Of a stretch of 64,000 nucleotides of DNA, positions 15,057-23,346 are shown one piece after another (position 1 is the first letter of the stretch; every line of letters begins with the position of its first letter). A model generated the notes under the pieces. That model was not told the DNA's origin, ran no database searches, and saw only the letters and a list, made by a program, of their open reading frames with translations. Position numbers and translations under genes: made by a program. This stretch comes from Salinispirillum sp049115955 (GTDB lineage: Bacteria; Pseudomonadota; Gammaproteobacteria; Pseudomonadales; Natronospirillaceae), in assembly GCA_049115955.1 (NCBI GenBank), contig JAGDZJ010000017.1, positions 104,952-168,951 of the forward strand, read 5' to 3'.

Positions 15057-16970
15057 TCACTGCCCACGCATGAACAACTTGTCGAGCTCGTGCATACTGA
15101 GTTGCACCCAAGTCGGACGACCGTGATTGCACTGACCACTGCGCTCAGTGGCCTCCATATCGCGCAGCAAACCGTTCATTTCTGGAATGGTCAATTTGCG
15201 ATTGGCGCGCACGGAACCATGACACGCCATGGTCGATAGGATTTCATTGCGCGCTGCCAAGATCGCATCACTGGTGTCGTACTGCACCAATTCTGCGAGT
15301 ACGTCACGCACGAGGTTTTCTATTTGCTGCGCGGAGAAAAACACTGGCACCTGCATGACCGACACTTGCTCCGGGCCGGTGCGACGAATATCAAAACCAA
15401 AGTTTTGAAATACGCCGCCAAATTCTTCCGCTGCGTCGGCTTCACGCTGACTGACGTTTAAGGTCGCGGGCACCAATACGGGTTGTGACGGCATGTTCTG
15501 GCTGTCCATGGCGCTTTTCATGCGCTCATAGGTAATGCGTTCATGCGCCGCGTGCATATCCACCAGCACCATGCCTTCCTGATTCTGCGCCAGAATGTAC
15601 ACGCCATGCACCTGCGCCAACGCAAAGCCCAGCGGTGGTACCTCGGCATCCGGGTCTGGGTGCAGGTTTTTGTACGCACTGATCTGATCGGAAACGTTGG
15701 CAATGGGTGCTGGGCGAGACTGCGCCAACCAGCTCCGCGTACCCGCGCCGTCGAGTGCTGTTGTCTGCATAGACGATGTGTCTGCACTCGGCCAAGCCGA
15801 ATCATGTAAGGGCGTAGGTGACGAGGCTGAATTTGAATCATCACGCAAGGCCATGGTGCCTTGCTCGGGCACGGGTTGCTGCCATGCGTTTGATGTACCT
15901 GGCATCTGCGCCAAGTTCGCCTGCTTTTGGGCTTCCGGCGTAACACCGGCTAATGCCTTATGCAGGGTGCGGAACAGGAAATCGTGAACGGTTCTGGCGT
16001 CACGAAAACGTACTTCGTGCTTGGTCGGATGCACGTTCACATCCACACCGGCAGGGTCTAGGTCAAAATACAGCACATACGCCGGATGGCGACCATGAAA
16101 CAAGACATCGCGATACGCTTGTTTGACGGCGTGTGACACCACGCGGTCACGCACTGGACGTCCATTGACAAAGAAATACTGCAAATCGGCTTGGCGTCGA
16201 TTGAAGGTCGGCAGGCCCAGCCAGCCCCGCAACGTTAAGCCTTGATGAGAGACTTCAACGTACAGGCTTTGTTGCATAAAGTCCGCCGAGCACAATTGGG
16301 CAATGCGCTTTTCCTGCTCAGCCTGACTATGACACGCCGCCAAACTGTGCACGACCTTGCCATTGTGTTTCAGGCTGAGGAAACGGTCCCATTGGCTGAG
16401 CGCCACGCGCTTAAAGGTTTCTTCCAGATGACCAAACTCGGTTTTTTCGGTTTTCAGAAACTTGCGTCGTGCAGGGGTATTGAAAAAAAGATCACACACT
16501 TCCACGCTGGTGCCGACGGGGTGAGCCGCCGGCGTTACGGTGGGCACCATATCGCGCCCATCGGTACGCGCCTGCCAACCTTCGGCGGCATCCACATGGC
16601 GCGAACTCAACGTCAAGCGAGACACTGAGCTGACCGACGCCAAAGCCTCACCACGAAAACCGAGCGAGGCCACGCCTTCAAGCTCGTCGAGATCGTAGAT
16701 TTTACTGGTGGCGTGCCGACTGAGCGCCAACGGCAACTCGTTTTCACGAATACCGTGGCCATCGTCACGTACCAGCAAGCGTTTTACGCCGCCCTGCTCC
16801 ACATCAACCTGAATGCGTTTAGCACCAGCATCCAAGCTGTTTTCCAGCAGCTCTTTCACCACGGAAGCAGGTCGTTCCACCACCTCACCGGCCGCAATTT
16901 GGTTGGCCAGTCGTGGCGACAGTACTTTAATCGCACGGTTACCGAGCTGCGTTTGTTCGGTTTTATCCAC
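15057..16970 (-). CDS. mutL: DNA mismatch repair protein MutL
   Basis: MutL couples mismatch recognition by MutS to strand incision. The N-terminal GHKL ATPase is seen in SPRLANQIAAGEVVERPASV, KELLENSLDAGAKRI (Mg2+-binding Glu and Asn), VRDDGHGI and SLGFRGEALASVSSV. A serine/glutamine-rich linker (about residues 340-440) is followed by the C-terminal dimerisation domain. No DQHAXXERXXYE-type endonuclease motif is evident (the segment reads DMHAAHERITYERM), in line with MutH-type or other non-endonuclease MutL; this needs alignment. The GTG at 16970 overlaps the amidase stop by 8 bp; a TTG at 16994 is the alternative start. Confidence 0.95.
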   Translation of the reverse strand: MDKTEQTQLGNRAIKVLSPRLANQIAAGEVVERPASVVKELLENSLDAGAKRIQVDVEQGGVKRLLVRDDGHGIRENELPLALSRHATSKIYDLDELEGVASLGFRGEALASVSSVSRLTLSSRHVDAAEGWQARTDGRDMVPTVTPAAHPVGTSVEVCDLFFNTPARRKFLKTEKTEFGHLEETFKRVALSQWDRFLSLKHNGKVVHSLAACHSQAEQEKRIAQLCSADFMQQSLYVEVSHQGLTLRGWLGLPTFNRRQADLQYFFVNGRPVRDRVVSHAVKQAYRDVLFHGRHPAYVLYFDLDPAGVDVNVHPTKHEVRFRDARTVHDFLFRTLHKALAGVTPEAQKQANLAQMPGTSNAWQQPVPEQGTMALRDDSNSASSPTPLHDSAWPSADTSSMQTTALDGAGTRSWLAQSRPAPIANVSDQISAYKNLHPDPDAEVPPLGFALAQVHGVYILAQNQEGMVLVDMHAAHERITYERMKSAMDSQNMPSQPVLVPATLNVSQREADAAEEFGGVFQNFGFDIRRTGPEQVSVMQVPVFFSAQQIENLVRDVLAELVQYDTSDAILAARNEILSTMACHGSVRANRKLTIPEMNGLLRDMEATERSGQCNHGRPTWVQLSMHELDKLFMRGQ

Positions 16971-18294
16971 TGGGCACCCGTAATACTTGGCCAATTCGAA
17001 TCACATCTGAATTCATGCTGTTAATTTCCCGCAAGCGGCTCAAGCTGACCCCATGCCGAGCCGCGATACCCGACAAGGTGTCACCGCTGCGCACCGTGTA
17101 TTGAGCAAATGAGCTGCCGTTACGCCGCTGCGCGTACACCCACGTATTCGGTGGCGGATGGGCATCAAAATGGTCTCGGATACCAGAAAAAATAGACTGC
17201 GCAAGACGACGCCGATAGGCCTGTGAGCCCAAATTCCGCTCGTCGTTCGTATTAGACATAAAGCCCGTTTCTACCAGAATGGAGGGCACATCAGGCGATT
17301 TCAAGACGGCGAATCCGGCCTGCTCAACGCGTGATTTATGCAAACGTGTAACGCTACCGACCTGCTGCAGCACCGATGTTCCGACGGTTAAGCCTTCTTG
17401 CATCGAATGCGTCATTGCTAAATCAACAATCACACCACGAACGACCGCATCCATGGATTCTAAATTCACCCCGCCAACACCGCCGATGGTGTCCGCCGCG
17501 TTCTCACTCTCGGCCAGATAACTTGCCATCGTTGAAGTAGCCCCACGATCCGACAGCGCATAAACGGACGCGCCAGACGGCTGCGGGCTGGTGAAGGCAT
17601 CGGCATGAATGGACACAAAGAAATCCGCATTGGCCTCGCGCGCCAGTTGGCGTCGGCGCACCAAAGAAATATAGTAGTCGCCCGTGCGCACCATGAACGG
17701 CGTATAGCCAGGCGTGGCCTCTACGATGGCTTCCATCTCGCGTGCAATGGCCAGCACCACGTTCTTCTCAAACGTTCGATTGCGCCCGATAGCGCCGGGG
17801 TCTTCACCGCCATGTCCGGCATCAATCGCAATGATGATGTCGCGCTGTCCACCGGTTTGGGCCTGACTGGCTTCACGCGCTGCTTGCACCTGTGACGACT
17901 GCCCTTCTTGACGTTGCAAGTCGATCACTAAACGGTGCCCGTACTGCTCATTCGGCGGTAAGACAAAACTGCGCGGGCTGAGCTCTTCCGCCAAATCCAA
18001 CACGACCCGCAACCCGCCGTTTTCACGCTGCGCCGCCCGCACTGACCGAACACCACTGTCGACTAATTCAAGATCGCCAATGGAGGCAAAGAGATTGGTA
18101 TTGTCGAGATCGACCACCACGCGTGATGGTCCACTGAGTGTGAATACACGATGATCAGCTTCACGGGTAAGATCCAACACCAAACGAGTGTGGTCAGGGG
18201 CGCGCCAAATACGCAGATTGGTAACGATGTTGGTGGCGCTGGCGATACCGGCCAACAACCAGAGGACGATGAGAGCGATGACTTGACGCTTCAT
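16963..18294 (-). CDS. amiB: N-acetylmuramoyl-L-alanine amidase with AMIN and LysM domains
   Basis: This periplasmic amidase cleaves the peptide from muramic acid during daughter-cell separation. The start MKRQVIALIVLWLLAGIASA is a signal peptide; its ATG overlaps the tsaE stop (ATGA). An AMIN domain (about residues 25-125, targeting to the septum) precedes the zinc Amidase_3 domain. That domain has IIIAIDAGHGGEDPGAIG near residue 155 with the first His/Glu ligands, VSIHADAF, and the catalytic VETGFMSN near residue 345. One C-terminal LysM (TVRSGDTLSGIAARHGVSLS) binds glycan. AmiB and AmiC types cannot be separated by eye; mutL linkage favours AmiB. Confidence 0.93.
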   Translation of the reverse strand: MKRQVIALIVLWLLAGIASATNIVTNLRIWRAPDHTRLVLDLTREADHRVFTLSGPSRVVVDLDNTNLFASIGDLELVDSGVRSVRAAQRENGGLRVVLDLAEELSPRSFVLPPNEQYGHRLVIDLQRQEGQSSQVQAAREASQAQTGGQRDIIIAIDAGHGGEDPGAIGRNRTFEKNVVLAIAREMEAIVEATPGYTPFMVRTGDYYISLVRRRQLAREANADFFVSIHADAFTSPQPSGASVYALSDRGATSTMASYLAESENAADTIGGVGGVNLESMDAVVRGVIVDLAMTHSMQEGLTVGTSVLQQVGSVTRLHKSRVEQAGFAVLKSPDVPSILVETGFMSNTNDERNLGSQAYRRRLAQSIFSGIRDHFDAHPPPNTWVYAQRRNGSSFAQYTVRSGDTLSGIAARHGVSLSRLREINSMNSDVIRIGQVLRVPSG

Positions 18295-18791
18295 GCTGGC
18301 TTCCATTGTGCTAGACGCTGCGCCCAGTGTTGTCCGATTGGCGAATAGGCTGTCCACGTCAGTACACGTCCACTGCCCTGTTCGGACAGCGCGAGCACCA
18401 AATCAGCAGGGCGCAATACACCAGTACCGCGCTCAGGCCATTCAATCAAACACACTGAGCTTGGCGTATCGTAATCCCGAATACCAATAAACTCCAACTC
18501 TTCTGGATCACCCAAACGATAAAGATCGAAGTGGTATACGGCATGGGATTCCCATTCGTAAGCTTCTACCAAGGTGTAGGTTGGACTTTTCACGGTACCG
18601 AACCAACCCAACCCGCGCAAAAAACCGCGGGTCAGCGTCGTCTTACCCATGCCGAGATCACCCAGCAAGTAGATCATAATGCCCTGTTGCTCGGCGGTTG
18701 CCAGAGCGGCACCAACTGACTCCGTCGCGTCCGCGTCCACAAGCACACACTGACCGGATTGCAGAACCTGTTGCTGTAAACTGTTGTGCAT
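18291..18791 (-). CDS. tsaE: tRNA t6A synthesis ATPase TsaE
   Basis: TsaE is the P-loop ATPase that, with TsaB and TsaD, makes threonylcarbamoyl-adenosine at position 37 of ANN-decoding tRNAs. It is set here as 166 residues from MHNSLQQQVL, the family length. The longer open frame upstream adds about 65 basic, non-conserved residues and crosses into the queG promoter region. The Walker A motif is LLGDLGMGKTTLTRGFLRGL at about residues 40-59, and the FDLYRLGDPEELEFIGIRDY block follows. The stop overlaps the amidase start by 4 bp, so the genes are translationally coupled. Confidence 0.94.
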   Translation of the reverse strand: MHNSLQQQVLQSGQCVLVDADATESVGAALATAEQQGIMIYLLGDLGMGKTTLTRGFLRGLGWFGTVKSPTYTLVEAYEWESHAVYHFDLYRLGDPEELEFIGIRDYDTPSSVCLIEWPERGTGVLRPADLVLALSEQGSGRVLTWTAYSPIGQHWAQRLAQWKPA

Positions 18792-18888
18792 AGATAGAAC
18801 GTCGCCGCCGCTGTAACTGTCGCTGTACATTGCATGGGAGTGTATCATTGTCGTTCTATTCACACTACAGCGCAGCCCCAACCATGCC

Positions 18889-19956
18889 ATGCAACGCCTG
18901 AACGCTCTGGACCTCAGCCACTTTCGCACCCGCCTCAATGAACAGGCCAAAGCATTGGGCTTTGCCGACCTTGGCGTCACCGGCATCGACCTGAGCGCCG
19001 AAAAACCGCGCTACCAAGCGTGGCTCGACAACGGCTACCACGGCACCATGGCCTATTTGGCCGAGCACGGCGACAAACGCTTCTACGCCGACCAACTGGT
19101 GCCCGGCACGCGCGCCGTCATCAGCGTGCGCATGGACTACAAACCGCCCGCCCGCACCCATGAACTGCTGGATCATCCGACACAAGCGTATATAGCACGC
19201 TATGCGCTGGGCCGGGATTACCATAAATTAATGCGCAAGCGCCTGGTGCAACTGGCGAAATGGATGGAGCAGGAAGTAGGAGAACTGGGCTACCGGGCTT
19301 TTGTGGACAGCGCACCGGTGCTGGAACGCGCTATTGCGCGCAACGCTGGCCTCGGCTGGCAAGGCAAGCACACGCTGATCATTAACAGCCAAGCCGGATC
19401 GTGGTTTTTTCTCGGCGAGTTGTTTACCGACCTCCCACTGCCACCCGATGCACCACAGGCCACCGAGCACTGCGGCAGTTGTACGCGCTGCCTCGATGTC
19501 TGCCCTACACAGGCCTTCACCCACGCATGGGAACTCGACGCCAGCAAATGCATCAGCTATTTGACCATCGAGCACAAAGGTTCTATTCCGGTTGAGCTGC
19601 GCGCCCCCATGGGCAATCGCATTTTCGGTTGTGACGACTGTCAGATTTTTTGCCCATGGACCAAGTTCAGCCCGACCACCCAAGAAGCCGACTTCCAACC
19701 TCGACACTCTCTTGATGAAGCCGACTTGCTGACGTTGTTTTTGTGGGACGAAGCTACCTTTTTGCACCGCACAGAAGGCATGGCAATCCGCCGCACGGGC
19801 TATGAGAACTGGCAGCGTAACATTGCCATAGCGCTGGGCAATGGCGCAGGCTCGGCCGATGTCATAGCGGCATTGCACGAGCGCCATTCGACCAGCACAC
19901 CCATGGTGCAGGAACACATTGAGTGGGCCTTGACCCAATTGAAAGGTCAGAGCTGA
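18889..19956 (+). CDS. queG: Epoxyqueuosine reductase QueG
   Basis: QueG performs the last step of queuosine synthesis, reducing epoxyqueuosine in tRNA with cobalamin and two [4Fe-4S] clusters. The 355-residue protein has the N-terminal cobalamin-binding region with Asp140 in the DSAPVLERAIA segment. Ferredoxin-like cluster ligands lie in CGSCTRCLDVCPTQAF (from residue 195) and GCDDCQIFCPW (from 248). A HEAT-like C-terminus follows. It is divergent from tsaE. In the PAO1 order orn follows, but here about 10 kb of other genes intervene. Confidence 0.97.
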   Translation: MQRLNALDLSHFRTRLNEQAKALGFADLGVTGIDLSAEKPRYQAWLDNGYHGTMAYLAEHGDKRFYADQLVPGTRAVISVRMDYKPPARTHELLDHPTQAYIARYALGRDYHKLMRKRLVQLAKWMEQEVGELGYRAFVDSAPVLERAIARNAGLGWQGKHTLIINSQAGSWFFLGELFTDLPLPPDAPQATEHCGSCTRCLDVCPTQAFTHAWELDASKCISYLTIEHKGSIPVELRAPMGNRIFGCDDCQIFCPWTKFSPTTQEADFQPRHSLDEADLLTLFLWDEATFLHRTEGMAIRRTGYENWQRNIAIALGNGAGSADVIAALHERHSTSTPMVQEHIEWALTQLKGQS

Positions 19957-20017
19957 CAGTTGCCGCTGCGGGCCGAGCTTATTATGATAAACCTATGCCC
20001 AGCCAGTAGGCCGTCTT

Positions 20018-20521
20018 ATGACTACCAGCGCCCAAGAAAAGCTCGACCTCGAACACGAGGCAGCCAAGCTGTTCATGCGCTTGTATGAACGGCAATTTGG
20101 CGTGCCGATGCGGCATATTTGGCACAACGAGCCACGCAAGCCCGATGTGTCCTGCTATTTAGAAGGCGAAAAACTCGACCTTGAAATCGCCCACCTATAC
20201 GGCAGCGAAGCCGAAGCCATTTTGATCCACAAGCGCGAAATCAATCAGCGTACCATCGAAGCACTGCATCGCTTGCTCGACGTACCCATCAGTCAACGTT
20301 TGTTGGCCGCACTCAATACTATTTTGGCCAGCAAGGCGGAAAAGAAGTACCACAGCGAACGGGTTTGGCTGGTGTTGCGCAATACCAACCCGCTGTGGAC
20401 GCGGGCCGATCTCGAAGCCAACTTGCACCATGTCACGCTGCCCAAAGCACACCCTTTTGAGCAAATTTGGGTGGTGGGTGACATGAACGGCGAGTCCGGT
20501 ATAGTGCAGTTGTTCCCATAA
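20018..20521 (+). CDS. Hypothetical protein, possibly nuclease-like
   Basis: I do not recognise this 167-residue soluble protein. It is mostly helical with no signal peptide or membrane segment. A central stretch KPDVSCYLEGEKLDLEIAHL (about residues 47-66) has the acidic spacing PD..., LDLEIAH that can occur in PD-(D/E)XK nuclease folds. The later segment KYHSERVWLVLRNTNPLWTR would fit the following strand. That is a resemblance only. It has its own small gap after queG (61 bp) and precedes an antiporter on the same strand. Confidence 0.75.
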   Translation: MTTSAQEKLDLEHEAAKLFMRLYERQFGVPMRHIWHNEPRKPDVSCYLEGEKLDLEIAHLYGSEAEAILIHKREINQRTIEALHRLLDVPISQRLLAALNTILASKAEKKYHSERVWLVLRNTNPLWTRADLEANLHHVTLPKAHPFEQIWVVGDMNGESGIVQLFP

Positions 20522-20559
20522 CAACAACTTAAAAAACCACACAGGATCAAACTCCGACC

Positions 20560-21747
20560 ATGGACGCCCTCTCCTTCAGCTTATTTGTTGCGCTCGTGCT
20601 GGCGGGTGGCTGGGCGGCCTCGCGTCTGGCGTTAATGATTCGCCTGCCCGGCATCTTGGGTATGTTGGTATTTGGTCTGCTCTTAGGCATCTTCGCCATC
20701 GACCACATTCCCGCGTTGGCGTGGGATGTCGAGCCCTTCATCAAGAGCCTTGCACTGGTCATCATATTGTTGCGCGCGGGTTTGGGCTTACGGCGTCGGG
20801 TATTAGCGCAGGTTGGCCGCACGGCCCTGTTACTGGCGATCGTGCCTTGCACCTTAGAGGCGCTGGTGCTGATGCCATTGCTGCATATCGCCTTCGGGCT
20901 GGACTGGTTAGTCGCGGGCCTCGCCGCATGGATGTTGGCCGCCGTCAGTCCTGCTGTGGTGGTGCCCACAATGCTTTCTCTGCAGGCTGAAGGGCGAGGA
21001 CAAAGAAACCAGATACCGGCCATGGTGTTGGCCGGTGCCTCTGTGGATGACGTCATCGCCATTACGTTCTTTGCCGCCTTTCTGGTGCTCGTCAGCGGAG
21101 GTACTGGCAGCTCCGCCCTAACCAGCTTAAGTCTGGTGCCGTTTTCTATTATGGGTGGTGTGGTACTGGGTGCCCTTGTCGGTTGGCTGCTCGCCTGGTG
21201 GTTACAACGTGCTTATCGCCACATTCGTGCCACCGACAAAGCCATGCTCATTGTGATGGCCTGCTTGGTGGTCGTGGCCGTAGGTGACTGGCTGTCGCTC
21301 GCCTCACTACTGGCAGTAATGACCATTGGGTTCGTGTTGCTGGAACGCGCCGAACCGGTGGCCAATGAAGTGGCGGTCAAACTGGCGAAGTTCTGGATTC
21401 CAGCCGAGATCGCTCTGTTTGTGTACATCGGCCTGCAAGTGGACCCCACCGTGGCCTTAGAGACGGGCTTGTTGGGCCTGCTGGTCATCGGCGGCGGCTT
21501 ACTGGCACGCACCGTTGGCGTGCTGATCGCCACGGGATTAGACCGCCGTTTGGCATGGTCTGAACGCTGGTTCTGCGCCGCCGCCTTTGTACCCAAGGCG
21601 ACAGTTCAAGCAGCGTTGGGCGCAGTGCCTTTGGCGCTGGGCATTGCAGGCGGCGAGATTATATTATCGCTGGCGGTCATTGCTATTTTGTTCACCGCGC
21701 CACTGGGGTTGGTGTTGATACGCCACCTTGGGCCACGCTTGCCTTAG
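20560..21747 (+). CDS. Sodium/potassium:proton antiporter (CPA family)
   Basis: This is a polytopic inner-membrane protein of 395 residues with about 11-12 hydrophobic helices. The helices carry the pattern of monovalent cation:proton antiporters (Na_H_Exchanger fold). The first helix pair reads LALMIRLPGILGMLVFGLLL and IKSLALVIILLRAGLGLRRR. The segment MLAAVSPAVVVPTMLSLQAE resembles the conserved AVSPAVVVP motif, and GASVDDVIAITFFAAF places the DD acidic residues in a central helix, the likely ion site. No RCK/TrkA-N domain is attached. The transported ion and physiological role (pH or osmotic homeostasis) cannot be told from sequence. Confidence 0.88.
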   Translation: MDALSFSLFVALVLAGGWAASRLALMIRLPGILGMLVFGLLLGIFAIDHIPALAWDVEPFIKSLALVIILLRAGLGLRRRVLAQVGRTALLLAIVPCTLEALVLMPLLHIAFGLDWLVAGLAAWMLAAVSPAVVVPTMLSLQAEGRGQRNQIPAMVLAGASVDDVIAITFFAAFLVLVSGGTGSSALTSLSLVPFSIMGGVVLGALVGWLLAWWLQRAYRHIRATDKAMLIVMACLVVVAVGDWLSLASLLAVMTIGFVLLERAEPVANEVAVKLAKFWIPAEIALFVYIGLQVDPTVALETGLLGLLVIGGGLLARTVGVLIATGLDRRLAWSERWFCAAAFVPKATVQAALGAVPLALGIAGGEIILSLAVIAILFTAPLGLVLIRHLGPRLP

Positions 21748-21756
21748 CAGGCATAA

Positions 21757-22461
21757 CTACGAACGGCTGCGCAATAACGCTGGCAAGTCTGCGATACCCG
21801 TAATCTGCTGAAAGCCCAGCGTACCGGCTTCGGGCGTCGCGGCCTCTTCATGTTCCCACGTCAGTTCGTGCGGCACGTATACGGCCTGCGCGCCTATTTC
21901 CAAAACCGGCAGAATATCCGAGCGCATGGAATTACCGACCATCATGAACTGCGTCGGCGCAATATTCAGGCGCTTCAGCAGTGCATCGTAGGTTTCGGCG
22001 TTTTTCTCCCGCACCACTTCAATATGCGCAAAATAAGGCTCAAGGCCCGAGCGCTCGAACTTCGCCTGCTGGTCAAGCAAATCACCCTTGGTGATGACCA
22101 TGAGCCGATAATGCGGAAACAAGGCTTCTAAGGTGTCCGTGACACCATCAAGCAAGCGCACATCCGCCGTGAGCATGGTGCGTGCAGCGTCCAATATGCG
22201 CTGAATATCAGCCCCCGTCACGCGACCTTCGGTCAGCTCCACCGCCGTTTCTATCATCGACAAGGCGAACGCTTTAACGCCATAACCGTAGTGCGGCAGG
22301 TTTTTTATTTCCGTCGCGTACAGCCGCTCGGCAATCCATTCCGGGCTGTGGTACTGCGCCAGTAAGGTTTTGAATTCCGTCTGTACCTGTCGAAACAGGT
22401 GCTCGTTGTGCCACAGCGTATCGTCGGCGTCGAAGGCGATGACCTTAACTGACTGCATCAT
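21757..22461 (-). CDS. HAD-family hydrolase (YjjG-like)
   Basis: A 234-residue haloacid dehalogenase-type phosphatase. Motif I is VIAFDADDTLWHNEHL (Asp nucleophile near residue 10), motif II lies in LMVITKGDLLDQQAKFERSG, and motifs III and IV are in MMVGNSMRSDILPVLEIGAQ. A helical cap (about residues 20-100) makes it subfamily I. Relatives act on nucleotides or small phosphates; the substrate here is unknown. Its ATG overlaps the stop of the upstream PaiB-like gene by 4 bp, so the two form one unit. Confidence 0.88.
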   Translation of the reverse strand: MMQSVKVIAFDADDTLWHNEHLFRQVQTEFKTLLAQYHSPEWIAERLYATEIKNLPHYGYGVKAFALSMIETAVELTEGRVTGADIQRILDAARTMLTADVRLLDGVTDTLEALFPHYRLMVITKGDLLDQQAKFERSGLEPYFAHIEVVREKNAETYDALLKRLNIAPTQFMMVGNSMRSDILPVLEIGAQAVYVPHELTWEHEEAATPEAGTLGFQQITGIADLPALLRSRS

Positions 22462-23072
22462 ACGCCCGTACCCAAACCAGTGCGTGCCATGTACTGCGCC
22501 AATGCTTGGTCGTCAGGCCGGTTTGAGGCGCTGAGTGCGGCGAACACGCCTTGCTGGTCAGCGGCTGAACGTTGCTGCCCTAATTTCTGTTTGCCTTCGC
22601 TGTGGGTGATTTCCAAGCGAAACCCGACAATGGCGGGTAGCAATTTGTCGCGGTAGGCGTCGGTGATGACGATACGCTCCTCCAGCAGTTGCGGCTCGTA
22701 CTGACGCACAGTGTCTTCCACTACGGTTAATGTGTGCTCGGCATCCAGCAGCGAGACACGCCCCTTAACGTGCACGGCGGCGTAATTCCACGTTGGCACA
22801 TTGGGTGTCGCGGCGTACCACGTCGGCGAAATATAAGCATGCGGACCACTAAAAATAGCCAAGACGCCTTGGCCGTCCAGACTTTCCCAATGCGGATTAC
22901 CCCGTGCAAAATGCCCGTACAACACGCCAAATTCGCCCTCGTCTCGTTTGAGTACCAGTGGCTGATGCGTGGCCTGAAGATCAGCCGAAACCACCACGGC
23001 AAACCCGTGGGCGTCGATGAAGTCATGCTGCGCCGCGAGATCAGCCATTCGCATGGCCTTGGGAATGTACAT
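22458..23072 (-). CDS. FMN-binding, PaiB-type negative regulator
   Basis: This 204-residue protein matches the PaiB/FMN-bd_2 family by MYIPKAMRMADLAAQHDFID, then GHFARGNPHWESLDGQGVLA and YISPTWYAATPNVPTWNYAA, all hallmark stretches. The split-barrel fold binds flavin. In Bacillus the paiAB locus affects sporulation and degradative enzyme genes; elsewhere the function is open. It overlaps the HAD gene (ATGA) and diverges from the MCP unit at 23.3 kb. Confidence 0.9.
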   Translation of the reverse strand: MYIPKAMRMADLAAQHDFIDAHGFAVVVSADLQATHQPLVLKRDEGEFGVLYGHFARGNPHWESLDGQGVLAIFSGPHAYISPTWYAATPNVPTWNYAAVHVKGRVSLLDAEHTLTVVEDTVRQYEPQLLEERIVITDAYRDKLLPAIVGFRLEITHSEGKQKLGQQRSAADQQGVFAALSASNRPDDQALAQYMARTGLGTGV

Positions 23073-23269
23073 GAACAGGTCCTTACGGTTGGAATACAGA
23101 CGCTGCCATGATATCGCAACGATGACATGTGGCGCACCCCTCTCGCGTTGGGGCCTTCAATGGAGGTTTTTCAGGCGTTCTCTAACGCCTGGTATCAATA
23201 TTGCTTTATTCCTAATCATAGTGCGATGAAGCACACCACAGAACCGGGATTTGTTCCCGCAAGGCAAAG

Positions 23270-23321
23270 ACGCCTGTATGCACCACGGTTAACTCCGCCG
23301 GTGTCTACAGGCGTTTTTTTT
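23270..23321 (+). terminator. Intrinsic terminator in the leader of the MCP gene
   Basis: Arms ACGCCTGTA (23270-23278) and TACAGGCGT (23305-23313) form a perfect 9-bp stem, extended by CACC/GGTG inside, followed by eight T. It ends 26 bp before the MCP start codon on the same strand. The nearest upstream gene is divergent, so it lies within the MCP leader or ends a non-coding RNA. Confidence 0.85.
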
Positions 23322-23346
23322 GGCTTTCCTTTAGAGGTTTATACCG

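Noticed and set aside
23160..23321. A c-di-GMP-I (GEMM) riboswitch in front of the MCP gene
   Set aside because: The sequence has GCAAAG-type words but not the GEMM core GGGACGCAAAGCC with its receptor and tetraloop arrangement. I keep only the terminator and leader architecture.
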